Position numbers and translations under genes: made by a program
Notes under the pieces: model-generated
What the model saw: only the letters and a program-made list of their open reading frames with translations
What the model was told of the DNA's origin: nothing
The model's database searches: none
NCBI GenBank assembly: GCA_948567375.1
Contig: OX419758.1
Location: 27,223,001-27,287,000 of the forward strand
Source of the DNA: Lunularia cruciata
Taxonomy: Eukaryota; Streptophyta; Marchantiopsida; Lunulariales; Lunulariaceae
DNA: 64,000 nucleotides
Direction: 5' to 3'
Shown here: positions 1 through 11,639 of the stretch, piece by piece
Layout of the letters: every line of letters begins with the position of its first letter
Numbering within the stretch: the first letter of the stretch is position 1

Positions 1-430
1 AAAATTCTCCCCATATAAGATAAAATGTGTCTCCTTCTCCCCCCTCTTATTTTTCTCATCAAGATATTTCTAACATTATCTTACCTATATTGTTCTAAGC
101 TTCCTAGAGGAAGATTCTCCAAATATTCCTTTTGGTCAAAACTTGTTTGACCAACCATATATGACAAGGATTAACATGTCACCAATCCATGCAACTAATA
201 TAAGGGTAGATCTTACTAACATCCCACCAATCTATATATTTTGATCCAAGGGTGGATTTCCTTTTGGGTGGATCCTTTTTGATATATAATAAAAGTAAGG
301 TGCTCTTGTGAGGCATTAGAGTATTGAGGTATAGAGCCTTGTGTTTCTCTAGTGTTTCTTCTCTTGTGTATCACTTAGAGTTTCTCTTGTCCTCAAAACA
401 TTACACATACCATAGACTAAAAAGCAAAGA
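1..430 (+). repeat. Family-C dispersed repeat, 3' part, cut by the window edge
   Basis: This stretch resembles 10,980-11,290 on the plus strand and the complement of 13,930-14,250. The shared landmarks, in order, are a GGAAGATTCTC-like block, a 'TTGTTTGACCAACC' block, a run of 'ACATGTCACC..ATCCA', a TATATAATAAA promoter-like box near 282, and a TTCTCTTGTCCTC segment near 390 leading to ATTACAC. This layout (TATA box, then a short transcribed end) is that of an LTR, but no TG..CA ends, primer site or protein could be tied to it. The short ORF at 324-569 looks fortuitous. Confidence 0.5.
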
Positions 431-1040
431 ACCAAAGTTCCATCACACTCTTCCAAGGAACCTCCAAAACTCAAGCCATTGCTCACTAGAGAATTCAATA
501 AGAGAGATAATTGCAAATGAAAGGATGATTAGTTCCTCATCAACTCTAGTTTATATACTTGTGAAATAGGTACATGCTAAATTTATTAATTATCATAGTA
601 ACTCAAGTTATTAGGCAAACATTCATATAAACTCAAAAGTATAAGATAATGTCTAAATTCATGGGAATAATCCCCTAAACATGTAATCTTATCTTGATCC
701 AACTATTAAGTTAAGGATTTCTTCACATGTGCTATCCTTGGATTATAGAAGAATAAACTGAAAAGCCTTGTGGGTCCAAGAGTTCTTAACTCTTTACTCA
801 AAACCAAACACCTAGGATTAATACAAAGTCAATACACTAGAATCCAAAATAGTGGTGCTCATTCTTTACATTTCTCTAAAGTAGACTCACCTCTATCTTG
901 GCTATGATTAACTTTGGCTTATCCTTGTTAATCTAGAAGCTTTCTTTAACTCTATATAAATAATATCCCTCACCTACTTACAATGCCAAATTAAATATCA
1001 TAATAGAGAATATATGCACCAATGGATGTTATAATACTTG
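431..1040. other. AT-rich stretch with no recognised gene
   Basis: No ORF, RNA gene or clear repeat is seen here. It lies between the family-C repeat and the first recognisable family-B sequence, and may be very decayed family-B gag, but I could not align it. Confidence 0.4.
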
Positions 1041-1499
1041 CTCTTGCTTCTTATACAACCATGGCTAATTAGATTAAGTGATGGAGTGCATGATGGACTA
1101 GATACTAGTCAATCATTTACTTCTACATACATTAAGTCTAGCATGATGTTAAGAGCAGGTCAATTGATTATGTGCTTATCTTTAATCTAAGCTAGTGGAA
1201 TGTTTACATTGAGAGTTTACTCAACTCTAGTGTTCTAGTTGGTTGCCACACTTTGTGAGAGTAGGGATGCTTTGTTTCTTGCTTCTAGAGCAATGATGGT
1301 TGATGGTTGAGCCAACTTGGTTGAGGATTATGGAATACATTCAACTACCAATGGCTTGTGGCAAGTAGCAAGTACTAGGTTGGAGGAGTTACTAACTAGA
1401 CCTATATTTGATTGAGTTTAATTCACACTTGGAGTTGTCCTATTGGACAATGAGAGTGAGATTTTCTATTTAATGGGACCTTTAGGAAAGGTTTATTTA

Positions 1500-1870
1500 C
1501 CACAAAGGATCTTATTAGACTTTGGTGCACAACCCCTTATGTTGGGGAATTCTAAATTCTTGGGCTTGGCTTTGGGCTACAAAAGACTGATGTGAAGAGG
1601 TATCTATTTTAGATCCAAACATCTCTAAGGGATTGTTTTATACAATACATCACATGTAGGGAGCTCATTATTTAGATTTAGCTTGGTCATTTGATTGATA
1701 GCTCTATGGTGAGAGTTCAAACCATTGCAATAATAATGTCATATGATGTGCTAGGTAGTGGAGCAGTATTATACTCCATGGGTTTCAATATTGAATATGA
1801 GAGGAGATAGTTTCTTATAAACCTTGTTGGTAGTCAATTGAGAGATATGTATGTTACTTATCAGTGTACT
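1500..1870 (+). pseudogene. Family-B retropepsin fragment
   Basis: In one frame the peptide RILLDFGAQPLMLG can be read near 1,508-1,550. It matches RVLLDSGA..PFMLGK of the minus-strand copy (near 35,700-35,753), so the active-site D-S/T-G triad appears here as D-F-G. Downstream similarity to the minus copy continues for about 300 bp, through a GRAVLYPMGF-like segment. Stops and frame changes make it non-functional. In intact relatives this aspartic protease would cut the Gag-Pol polyprotein. Confidence 0.65.
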
Positions 1871-2224
1871 TTAGTAATAGTAATCTTGGCTCACTATAAT
1901 TAGGGACCACGGCCTCAATTTTAGCTTTCAATGGTTTTGTTACTTGACCTAGTGACTTACTGAAAAGGAACACCCATGTGGATGATACTCTTATACAAGA
2001 AGAGATCACTTGGATTTGGAGTATGAGTGGGGTTTTTCTATCTACCTTAGATTTCCCATTGTGGAGTTCTAAGGAGGTATTGCAATAGCATGTGGATCAG
2101 TTTATGTAGGAGGCTTGTAGTTTAGTTTGTGTAGTAGGCTAGAAAACCAATATGAGGATGAGTATATAGAGTCTATTACTTTGTCACCTTTGGATACCAC
2201 ATTTATTGTTTTGCAATATCTAAT

Positions 2225-2445
2225 AGAAGGAGTATGCTTATTGGAGTTGTTTGGTGGGATCAATATTAGACTAGTTATAATACTACATGCAAGTATATGG
2301 GTTTAGAGATACTTGTATGCGGAAAGAGATGAGATTTGTTTGTGAGTCTCTCTACATCATATAGCACAGTTGTCCTATTGGTATTTGGAGTTATTATTGA
2401 CATCAACCGTTAAAGGTAACCAAAAGAGCCTAGTAGACTTTTCCT
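2225..2445 (+). pseudogene. Family-B cytosine methyltransferase fragment (motif I region)
   Basis: Near 2,235-2,290 one frame reads LLELFGGINIR, then a stop-containing V.RYLYAERDE segment. This parallels LLELFGGISTG and RYLYVETDE of the minus-strand copy, which are motif I (S-adenosylmethionine binding) and the following acidic segment of C5-DNA methyltransferases. Similarity continues to a DFSLLG-like peptide near 2,440, where the sequence jumps straight into RNase H. The catalytic motif IV and everything after it are missing, so this is a relic. Its value is to show that the domain belongs to the family and was not a private capture of one copy. Confidence 0.7.
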
Positions 2446-3640
2446 TGCTAGGGACAAAGTATAGTTCACATGAGAGAGCATGCTCGGCAATAGCATGGGC
2501 AATAGTAAATTTTTTATGTTATCTATTTGGTAACCCTTTCACTCTCACCACTAATCATCAGCCATTGAAGTGGTGATTGAGTTTGACAAGCTTTCAAGGA
2601 AGCTTGCACAATGGGCTTTGATTTTACAAAAGTATGATTTCACAATTATTCATAGACCTAGAGTGGTGAATAATGATGTGATGGGTTGAGTAGAAACCCA
2701 TGTCCCATATAGTAGGATTAGAGCATAGCATGTTAGCATGGTGAGACAAATGAGGAGATAGTGCTAGGTTGGCATGCATCTACCTTTCTATGTTTATTTT
2801 CTAAGACTTTGATGGTATCTCTCTCATTACATAGCAAAGGAGTTATTGAGGTCACACATATGTAGAGTAGAGATATTGGTACAATTCAATGAGATATTTA
2901 TGATGATGTCTTAGTGATGGACTTTGCATTGGTGTTGTGAGTAGCACAATTTGTGCCAAAGAGAGAAACAATGTCCTTCAACAAGCAAGGTCATTTAGAT
3001 TGGAGTGCAGACACCTTCATTGTGTATGAGAGGATGGTAGAGTGCAAGTAGTACCAATTCTATCTCAAATACCATATTAGGTTTGTCATACTCATGAGGA
3101 GCTAGGACACTTTGGAGTAAAGCATACATATAGCTTACTCCAAAGTCATTATTGGTGGCATGGTATATAGACCAATGGACATGATTTTGTTGCAAGATGT
3201 GTGGTTTGTGACCAAGTTAGAGCATCATTTAATGCCCATGTGCCACAATTACAATCACTGCCTATCATGGGATTAGGTTACCTTTAGAGTTTAGACTTTG
3301 CTAGACCTCTACCATTGATTGATTGTGAGATATCATTTTTATGTTTTGGTATGGTGCAACATTTCTCTAAGAGGATTGAGTTTGAAATACTTCTTGACAA
3401 GTCTAATGAAGGAACAACTTATTCATTCTTGGATCAAGTTCTTAGTCATTTTGATGCACTAGTTGAAGTTTTGATTTATTAGGGTATAAAATTCTTGGGA
3501 AGAGTTTTGGGTCTTGTGTGACAAGGCCTTGATTAATAACTACACTTCTTCTAAAGATCACCCTAAGGTAGATGGCTTAGCAAAGAGAGTGGTTCAAACA
3601 ATGAAAAGAGGACTACATAAGTATGATTTACAAAGAGGCC
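2446..3640 (+). pseudogene. Family-B RNase H and integrase fragments
   Basis: YSSHERACSAIAWAI near 2,460-2,505 and LTTNHQPLKW near 2,545-2,575 are the end of a Ty3/gypsy RNase H domain, matching YSSYEGKCLAAVWAI in the minus-strand copy. From about 3,060, translation in changing frames gives the integrase zinc-binding region (HTHEELGHFG, later CVVCDQVRASF) and the core up to DGLAKRVVQT near 3,570-3,600. At 3,643 the reading is cut by the LTR of a family-A copy. Stops and frameshifts are frequent. As in the other copy, the residue expected to be the catalytic Glu of the DDE triad is Lys. Confidence 0.7.
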
Positions 3641-3642
3641 TG

Positions 3643-4073
3643 TGTAACAACATGGAGTTTAGCAACAAAGTTAGTTAGGGCTAACAAAGTAGTGAATAGG
3701 CCAAATTAATCTAGAATATTTCTGAAGTATCTAGGAAGCTTCTCAAGAAGCTTCTTGGTTAGCTTAGCTTGCAAGCTAACCAAGTAAGTAGCTTTTAGAA
3801 GGAAACTTCTTGAAACTTCCAACTAGCTTAGCTTGCAAGCCAAGTAGGCAACTTCTAAAAGGAAGCTTCTTGAGAAGCTTCTTCATTAACTTGGCTTGCA
3901 TTCCAAGAAAGTGTCTCATAGAAGCTTCTTGAGAAGCTTCTCAAGAGCCTTGTATGCTCTCTATAAATACCAAAACCAAAGCTCATGCTAAGCATTTGGA
4001 GTTTCCGTCATTCTAGTGTCCCAATGTGATCTTGCATTCTCCTAACTCTCTCCTTGGTCTTGGGTCTTTTACA
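3643..4073 (+). repeat. Family-A 5' LTR (old copy)
   Basis: The LTR starts TGTAACAACATGGAG and ends TCTTTTACA, like the 423-bp LTRs at 36,241 and 41,460, and is followed by a decayed tRNA-Met primer site. It keeps several GAAGCTTC palindromes, some in tandem (AGAAGCTTCTTGAGAAGCTTC), and a CTATAAATACC promoter box near 3,960. The heat-shock-element-like arrays of the young LTR are therefore an old family trait. Confidence 0.8.
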
Positions 4074-4342
4074 TTGGTATTAGAGTAGGAATGGGATGGA
4101 TGGAATCTATGGACCACCAGATCTATTTCCACCAAACCATAAGGATTTTGGTGTCCGGGTACTACCCAAGTATCATTTTACACAATTCATCACCTCATAT
4201 TTTGGGTAGAATTTTCTAAATACAATCACCTTGTCCAAGGAACCCTTGGTATTTCCAATTATAACTTATGAAGAATGGTGGACGTGTTGCATCTATGTGT
4301 TAATAAATTAGATAAATTGAGGGTAGTGTGATAGAGAAGTAG

Positions 4343-5283
4343 CCATGGCGGCAATGCCGGAGGTTATCATTACTGTGCAGCAACAAATCAAGCACTTTAA
4401 TTGATTGTTGACAAGACCAACCATGACAAGAGCATGTAGAGAGAGCACAATTTTGAGAAAGAGAAGATCAAATCCAATTTCCAAAACCCAAGGTATTTGA
4501 TGGCAAGAATCTTTTGGACATTGTGGAGAATTTTTTATTTGATTGTGAATGTTATTTTGAGGCTACAAATCTTCAAGATGAACAAAAACAAATTCTCTTA
4601 GCTTCAAGCCAATTGGACAGAGCAACAAAGCTATGGTGGCAATTCCAAGTGGAGTGAGCTGAAAGGCAATTTGTTGCACTAATCTAGACATGGGAAGAAT
4701 TCAAGAGTGTAATAATTGGGCAATTTCAAGCAATAAATGTCACATGAGCTTCACAAGATAAGTTGGCAGAGTTGAAGAGATGGGTTTTGTAAGAAGCTAC
4801 ATCGTGCAATTCTAGAACACCATTATGCAAATACTAGATATAATGGATGGTGAAGCTTTGGATTGATTTGTGAGGGGCTTGAAGTCATGAACCAAATAAG
4901 AATTGACTATGTTAAAGCCAAAATACTTGGAAGAAGCCATGCAACAAGCAAAGCACTTTGATTCATTTGTTGTAACAACATGGTCTTGACCTCGACCTTC
5001 ACAAAACCAACTAGCACATTACACACATGCGGAAAAATTGGCACCAATGGAGATTGATGTCATCTAGTAGAGACCACTTGGTATAGCAGATTGGGCAAGA
5101 TTGTGGCAAAATAGCGGTTGTTCTTATTGTTGCCAGATTGAACATTGCATTGCTTATGTCCACTCAAGAATGGGCAATCTCAAAAAATTTCCCAAATGGA
5201 GGCTATGGAACAGAATGATCAAGAAAAAAAGGAATCCTAGTAGGAGATTTCAGGCCGCATATTGGGAACTTGATTGGTTATAA
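4343..5283 (+). pseudogene. Family-A gag, degenerate
   Basis: The start MAAMPEVI and the zinc-knuckle region near 5,105-5,165 (CSYCCQIEHCIAYVH, against [15 protein letters not shown] in the young copy) align with the gag at 36,935-37,834. Several stops and frameshifts break the frame, and the glycine and last cysteine of the knuckle are altered. It cannot make a nucleocapsid protein. Confidence 0.7.
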
Positions 5284-5289
5284 TGAGAT

Positions 5290-6174
5290 TGAAGGCTCAA
5301 CCTATAAAAGTTTGCTTCACTTGCAAGGTATGATATTTGATCATGGTTGTAGGATTTTGGTTGATTCTAGAAGTTGAAAGAATTGCATGTTTTTGCAATT
5401 AGCAAAGGAATTATGTATTCCTATCAAACTAGTAATTAGAAGTAGATTGATTATGGTGGATTGTAGAAAATGTTTTGCATTCCGTACCTTGCATCTTATT
5501 ATCTTCAAGATTGGGAAGGAGTATTTAGAGTGTATGAGGTTTGTAGTAACATCTCTACACTATGATGTCATTCTAGGTCTACCTTGGCTTGAACTTCATA
5601 AGGTTCAATTTGATTGGAAACAACAACAAATTCAAGTACAATACCAAGGTAGGAATTTCAGATTAGGTTGTTTGGCACCTCTAAGTAAGACACCTAAGAA
5701 TAGTCAGTCCTAGAATAAGAAGTTTGTCAAGAAGGTAGCCATAGAGCAAGCCTTGAAGGGAAATGAGTCCCAAGATGGGAAGTTTGTCAAGAAAGTAACC
5801 ATGGAGCAAGCTTTGAAGGAAAATGATTCCTAGATGGGAAGTTTGTGAATGAAGCAACCATAGAGCAAGCTTTGGAGGAAAATTCTATTCTCTCGGTGTG
5901 AATCAAATTGATTGCACAAGGAGAATCTGAGGAGGGTCAAGAGCATCATCAAGCAATTGTTGATCAAATAGTTCAAGAGTTTGTGGATGTGTTTTTAGAT
6001 GATATGCTAAAGGGATTACCCTTTGATCATGGTATGCCCTCTAAGATTGAGTTCTTGCCAAAGAGTACTTCAATGAGTAGACCAATCTATCAGCTCTCAG
6101 CAAAGGAGTTAGAGGAGTTACGAATAGCACTTACAAAATTATTGGAGAAGGATTTCATACAACATAGTACATCG
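5290..6174 (+). pseudogene. Family-A protease and start of reverse transcriptase, degenerate
   Basis: The frame 5,387-5,713 reads YLECMRFVV and [20 protein letters not shown], the protease and linker of the young family-A pol. The active-site segment just upstream is decayed: ILVDSR appears where the young copy has [12 protein letters not shown] second open piece at 5,908-6,177 covers QEFVDVF through ELLPKSTS-like and LLEKDFIQHSTS, the N-terminal edge of the RT. It stops there because the element is truncated. Confidence 0.7.
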
Positions 6175-6199
6175 TAAACCCTAAAACCTTAAACCCTTT
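6174..6199 (+). repeat. Telomere-like filler at a truncation junction
   Basis: Between the truncated family-A RT and the resumed family-B sequence lie about 24 bp made of TAAACCC, TAAAACC and TTAAACCC in tandem. These are degenerate units of the plant telomere repeat CCCTAAA. The stretch is too short and imperfect to be certain, but it sits exactly at the break between two element sequences. Confidence 0.4.
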
Positions 6200-6419
6200 G
6201 AGAACTTATCAATTGCTTAGCATAAGGATACCTTACCATATGCTTTTATTTGAAAATAAAATTATAGATCCCTGATCAGTTTGATTTCATTTGGGTGATT
6301 ATGTATATCTACAACAAATTACATTAATGACACTTGATGTGACTATAGACTATATTATCTTGAGAGTACACAAGGTTTTGTCTTCCAAAGTTCTCATGTT
6401 GGATGGGATACTATTTTCT

Positions 6420-6665
6420 AGAAGGATCATATGAGCAATTGTATGCCATACCACCTCCCAAAGATTGATGGCACTATAGATCCAAGTTTTGCAATTGTAC
6501 GTGTAGGCTTGCATTGTATGTTATGTGGCTCTTTTGGTAGAGATGCTAATATTTTGGTGTGTGATAGTTGTTTGAGAGGATGGGATGTGGCATGTTTGAC
6601 TCTTCCCCTCACAATGGTTTCTCAAGTATAATGGTTATGTACTTGATGCACTTGATAGATAACTA
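6420..6665 (+). pseudogene. Family-B PHD-finger segment (plus copy)
   Basis: The frame 6,431-6,631 carries CMLCGSFGRDANILVCDSC followed by LRGWDVACLTLPL, then past one stop WLCT.C. This gives C-x2-C-x11-C-x2-C-x4-(D for H)-x2-C-x14-C-x2-C, the PHD zinc-finger spacing, with the usual PPL-like and W-x-C-x2-C ending. The His ligand is GAT here and TAT in the other copy, and both are one change from CAT. It lies after the integrase and before the LTR, as in the minus-strand copy. PHD fingers typically bind histone H3 tails. Confidence 0.75.
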
Positions 6666-6817
6666 GTCCACTCTTTATGTGAAATAGATTGCAACTACCA
6701 ATGGACCTTGATAGCACCTAGTATCTTGATCTTTGCTTACCATAAGATATATCACATACTTGGAGTAGATGGCTTTCTGGAATTAAAAGGACCTATTTGC
6801 CAACTAAGGGATGATAA

Positions 6818-7557
6818 TGGCACTTTAGAGTTTATGTATGACTTCTATATGAGTTGTGCTTTAATATTGTATCATATTGACAGCAAAGTATATTGTATAA
6901 TGATATATATATGCATGATTGCTATTATGATATTTACAATGGCAGAGCTAGTTTGCTCAAACTTTGGAGTGATAGTCTTGGTTATTAGAGTTATATTAGT
7001 AGTTGCTGAAAGACTACTTAGTGGCAACCAGAGTTACTGGTATGGCTATTGATCATAACATATGACCCATCATCACTTGCATTATTTGCACCACTAGATA
7101 GTCCATCAATGTTGCTATTAGTGCTAGGGATCTTGGTCAAGCAAAGGAGTATGCCTTTGAAGTGTAGCTCTAGAGAGCTCACTTCTTTCATGTTAAGCCT
7201 TTGAGTTCTTGGCTATAGTGTACAAAAGTTGACAAGTGTCACTTGGATTCTTTGAGCTAGAGTGGGTTTGGCTTGACTATAATTAGTGCACATTGTTGGA
7301 AAATTATTGAGTTGAGGATTGAGTGTTGATTTGAGTTGAGGATTGAGTGTTGATTTGAGTTGAGGATTGAGTGTTGATTTGAGTTGAGAATGATTCAAGC
7401 ATGTACTGTCCTGATTATTGTGATACTTTAGAGTTCATGTATGAACTTTTTATAAGTTTATTTCTATAATGTATGATATTGATAGCAATGTATTCTGTAT
7501 TATTATACAATATACATTACATTACAACATAAATTTTATATATGTACATCAACAACA
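6818..7557 (+). repeat. Family-B LTR (plus copy)
   Basis: It starts TGGCACTTTAGAGTTTATG after a purine-rich AACTAAGGGATGATAA. A similar unit (TGATACTTTAGAGTTCATG) recurs near 7,420-7,548 at the far end, as in the minus-strand LTR at 28,143-28,801. The 3' limit is set by similarity only. The central part matches the complement of 28,250-28,700 and of 14,768-15,300. Confidence 0.6.
7309..7388 (+). repeat. 24-bp tandem repeat, 3.3 copies
   Basis: The unit GAGTTGAGGATTGAGTGTTG plus ATTT repeats three times without change, and a fourth starts. It lies inside the family-B LTR and is absent from the other LTR copies, so it expanded locally after insertion. Read on the minus strand it gives the short ORF repeating LKSTLNPQ, which I do not consider a gene. 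Confidence 0.9.
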
Positions 7558-10240
7558 ATGCCTAAAGTTAACATTGCTATGCAACAACAAAGAGCATCCT
7601 ACTTGACTGTTAGAAGAGAGATCATGAGGGTCAATGATATCAACAAATGGAGAAAAAAGCATATTTTAGATAAGAAGATCAAGTATAATTACCAAAATCC
7701 TAAACCATTTGAAGGCAATAATTTACAAGATGCAATGGATAACTTTGTATTTGATTATGAGTGGTACTTTGAAGTTACAAACCTTCTAAATGAAATGAAG
7801 ATGAATCCTCTTGGCTTTGAGTCAATTGGATGAAGTGGCAGAATTAAAGTGGTAATCTTGAGTAGATTAAGTCAATGGAAACTTGTTTCTCCAATCTTGA
7901 CATTGTAAGAATTAAGAATATAATTATTGAGAGATCCTAGTGGTGAATGTTGCACAAGCGGCAAGAGATAGATTGGTGGATTGAAGCAGATTGGTTTTAC
8001 AAAGAGCTAAATCACTCAACTCCAAAACACAATTATGTAGATTCCAAAGATACAAGAAGTTGAAGCTCTTGATTGGTTTGTGAAAGCCTTGAAATCATGC
8101 ACCAAATTATTATTGACTATGCATGAGTCTAGACATTTTTTAGAAACCATGCAATTGGCCAAGTATTTTAATTCCTTTGTTATCACAACTTGGTTTTGAC
8201 CTTAAGCTTCATAAAATGTGCAAACACACCACAAACAAGTGGAGAAATCACCAATTGAGATTGATGTTATCTTATAGAGGCCACTTGGCATTGCAAACAA
8301 AAAATGATTGTGACAAAATAGTGGTTACTTCTATTGTTGCCAAATAAGATATTGCATTGCCAAATGTCCAACTATGGACAACCTTGACCCATTGCTTAAT
8401 GAACTTCTTGGAGCATGAAGATCAAGGACAAAGAGTTTTAGTAGGAGATGTCAAAGCCACTTATAAGGACCCTTATTTGTTCCAATGGGATTTAAGGATT
8501 GACTTATACATGTTTGATTCACTTGCAAGATATGATATTTGACCAAGGTTGTAGGATCTTGGTTGATTGTGAGAGTTTTGAGAATTACATGTCAATGAAA
8601 TTAGCAAATTAATTATGTATTGTTATCAAAATAGTATTACGTAGCAAATTGATGATGCTAAATGGTAGAAAAGCTTTTATGCTCCATACCTTACATGGGG
8701 AATAAATATTTAGAGTATGGGATTCATAATAGCTCCTTTACACTATGGTATAATTGGGTTGAGCATCATGGGGTTTAATTTGATTGAGCATGATGATAAA
8801 TTCAAGTACAAAACCAAGATAAAAATTCTTTATTAGGTTGTTTGGCATTGGCACCTTTGAGAAAGACACCTAAAAGTGGTTATTCCTAAGGTAGGAAATT
8901 TGTCAATATAATGGCTATAGAACAAACCCTAAAAGAAGATATTCATGTTTTTGTTGTGTAGATCAAGCCTTTAGTGCAAGAAAGAACTAGTGAGGATAAG
9001 AAGTCCCAAAAGGCAATAGTTCATAAGATAGTTTATGAGTTTACAATGTTTTTTTAATGATCTTCTAAAGGGATACCCTTTGATTGAGCTATGCCCTTCA
9101 AGATTGAGCTATTTTTCATAAGTAGTCTAGTGAGTAGACCTATCTATCAACTCTCTAAAAGAAATTTTAATAAGATTGATTGAGTTGTTGGAGAAGGATT
9201 TCATTTGAAATAAGAGATGTCTTTTTACCAAAGAAAGATGGAAGGCTTTGATTCTATATAGAATATTATGGTCTTAATGGAAAACCATGAAGAATGTTAT
9301 CCCTTTACTTGAATTGATAACTTATTGGATCAATTGAGTGGAGCAAAATAATTCTCCAAGTTGGATCTTTGAAGTGATTACTAACAAATACCAATTGATG
9401 TGGAAGATGTGTAGATTATACCTTTTGTATAAGGTATGGGTATTTTGAATAGAGATTTTTCCCTTTTGGGCTCAATGATGCTCTAGTAATCTTATGGATC
9501 AAAATACATCTAGTGTTAGATGAGTTATTGACTTGATACATGCTAGTTTTCTTGGATGACATTTTAATTTACAACAAGATGGAAATAGAAAACAAGAACC
9601 ACCAATAAGAAATTGTATGAAAATGGAAGTTTTACTATAAGAAGTCCAGATGTGTCTTTTGATAGAAGAAAGTTACCTTCTTGGGCCATAAGGTTTCAGC
9701 AAATAATCAAGATGGAAATGGAGAAAATCAAGGCAATTACCAACTAGTTACTCTTAAGAATGTCACATAAGTTTGAGAATTTTAATGAATTGGTGAGTTT
9801 TTATTGACAATTTGTCCACTACTATGCTTGTGTCATCATGTTGTTGACTACTCTATTGGGAAAGATAGCAAGCTTTGAGTCTACCACCAAGCAAGAAGAA
9901 GAATTAAGAAATTTAAGGATATGGTGTTCTCATGATCCATCCTCCATTCATATGATACTCAGCTACCTTGTGTGGTTGATTGATGCTTCTAACTTTGCAA
10001 TTAAAATTGTGTTGCAACCCATTTCCAAATAGGTTGCATCTCATTGTTTGTGTATCTTGCAAACTAAATGTAGTAAAAATACATTATTTTGCTTGAGGAT
10101 GAGAACAACTTACAATGGTATATTCAACAAAGGTGTGGAGATATTAAATCTTAGGTAAAAAAATGATAATGCAAATAAATCAAAAATACTTGTTGTAGAT
10201 CTTACATTTAGAGCTAAAATATCATTAGCTAGATAGATTA
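7550..10240 (+). mobile_element. Second old family-A copy (gag-pol remnant without LTRs)
   Basis: From 7,558 the sequence aligns with family-A gag (FEGNNLQDAMDNFVFDYEWYF against the young [21 protein letters not shown]). It continues through decayed protease (near 8,540-8,780), RT (near 9,240-9,800) and RNase H (9,838-10,200, NFAIKIVLQ against NFAIGAVLQ). It starts at about the gag ATG, right after a family-B LTR, and fades at about 10,240 where family-C sequence begins. It is full of stops and small deletions. Confidence 0.7.
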
Positions 10241-10249
10241 TCTAGAGAT

Positions 10250-11295
10250 AGAAATTGGTTTGCTTATATCTTTAGGGATGTTATGTATGATGATCTAAGT
10301 ATATCAAATAAAGGTGTCACCAAAAGAATGCTTCCACTAATGGGATAGAGATCAAAAACACCTTGAAAACTTCATAGTTAATTTTGGATGCCTAAATTGA
10401 TTAATTAGGCCTCAAAAAGTGAAGTGATTTCCTCTTTAAGTGATAAGATAAAAATGTGATGCTTTCTCCCCCAATGTTTGTCTTAGTGATAGCTTTCCAA
10501 TGGTTCCATCCATACTAGTTTGAGCTTCTTATAGGAGGATTTCCCAAAGGTCTCTTATGATCTAGATGTGAAATTTGGTTTGGTAACATCTAGAATGATG
10601 TTATACATGATGGTCAAAAAAGATGAGATAGAAGTATCACCAAAAGAGTACTTCTACTAATAGGGCAGAAATTGAAATAGACTTGAGAACCATAGAACCA
10701 ATAGCTAGACATATGATTTAAAGGTGAAAATTGGTTTGGTAACATCTGGAAGGATGTTACACATGATGGACTAAACAGATCAGAAAGAGGTATCACCAAA
10801 AGGGGACTTCTACTAATAGAGTAGGAACTAAAATATGCCTGAAATCTTTGAAGGCAATTTCGGAGGCCTAAACGGATGAATTAGGCCTCAAAAATGTGTG
10901 GATCGGTCCTCCATTGGAGAAAGGGCTGGCCTTCCCTCCTCCTTGCTTTGTCTCGTCGAGAGCTTTCCAATGGTACCTTACTCACGGGATTCTGAGATTC
11001 CTATAGGAAGATTCTCTAAAAGATTCCCTCAGGTCAAAGCTTGTTTGACTAACCAGATCGAACCTAGACCAGACATGTCACCCATCCAAGTAAGTAATCC
11101 AAGGGTGGAGCTTGCTGACATGCCACCTATCTGTGTCCTTAATTCTATGGTGGAGCTTCCTTGGCGGAGATCCTCTTTGTCTATATAATAAAGAGAAGGT
11201 GCTCCCTTGGGGCATCGATTGTTTGAATGTGCAATCTGTGTTTTCTCTCTTCTCTTGTCCTCGGAGTATTACATTATACTATGAAAATGTATAAC
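10250..11295 (+). repeat. Family-C repeat, plus-strand copy (LTR-like)
   Basis: The inverted partner of 13,930-14,665. It has internal tandem-like blocks, each with a 'TCACCAAAAG..T.CTTC.ACTAAT' core near 10,317, 10,636 and 10,793. A distal part follows with CTATATAATAAAGAGAAGG (TATA-like, about 11,181) and TCTCTTGTCCTCGGAG near 11,250. No coding capacity is believable; the ORFs at 10,898-11,294 match only each other and the inverted copy. It is probably an LTR of an element whose internal part I could not recognise. Confidence 0.55.
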
Positions 11296-11639
11296 ATCTC
11301 TTAATACTACTTTCTAAAACTAAGAGGTGTAACATTAATGGCAAGTGGTTCCTTTGTATAAATTATTCAAGGTTTTTTAAAGAGCTCTATGATGCTCCAA
11401 ATACTCAAATCATAACAGGTTGCTTTGATCCTTGACCTTTATGCAGTCTCTTGTAATTCATCTACACAATCATAGATTTCAAGCTCTAAGTGCAATTATA
11501 ATAGAATATTTATCTACCTAAGTGCACCAAATTTTTTGTCTCCTATAATTTTAAGAGTCACAAAGCTATACAAGGTCTCCAAAAGTAACTATGCTTCCTT
11601 TTCATCAAAATGAAGACATATTAGCTTGGTTTTATTCTC

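Larger units (their letters stand above)
3643..6174 (+). mobile_element. Old family-A chromovirus copy nested in family B, 3'-truncated
   Basis: It begins with an LTR (3,643-4,073) like that of the young element at 36,241. A decayed primer site (TTGGTATTAGAGTAGG) follows, then a broken gag from about 4,343 and protease/RT pieces to about 6,174. It inserted into family-B integrase right after AAAGAGGCCTG. Similarity to the young element stops inside the RT, at the codons after KDFI.HSTS. There is no 3' LTR, and a short telomere-like stretch joins it to family-B sequence. With only one end left, no target-site duplication can be checked. Confidence 0.8.
1040..7557 (+). mobile_element. Degenerate family-B Ty3/gypsy element (plus-strand copy), interrupted by a family-A copy
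   Basis: The sequence aligns in order with the family-B element on the minus strand at 28.1-36.2 kb. It shows a gag/protease linker (about 1,080-1,480), a protease with LLDFGAQPLMLG (about 1,510-1,550), the start of a cytosine methyltransferase (about 2,225-2,440), RNase H (about 2,445-2,800), integrase (about 3,060-3,640), then after the nested family-A copy a PHD finger (about 6,430-6,660) and an LTR (6,818 to about 7,557). Every reading frame holds many stops, and the segment from mid-methyltransferase through reverse transcriptase is deleted. Many stops lie where the other copy has Gln, Arg or Trp codons, which fits C-to-T decay of methylated DNA (inference). It is an old, dead copy. Confidence 0.8.

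Noticed and set aside
10898-11294. 96- and 60-codon ORFs in the family-C repeat
   Set aside because: They recur only in the inverted copy, contain no domain, and lie across a TATA box and repeat end.
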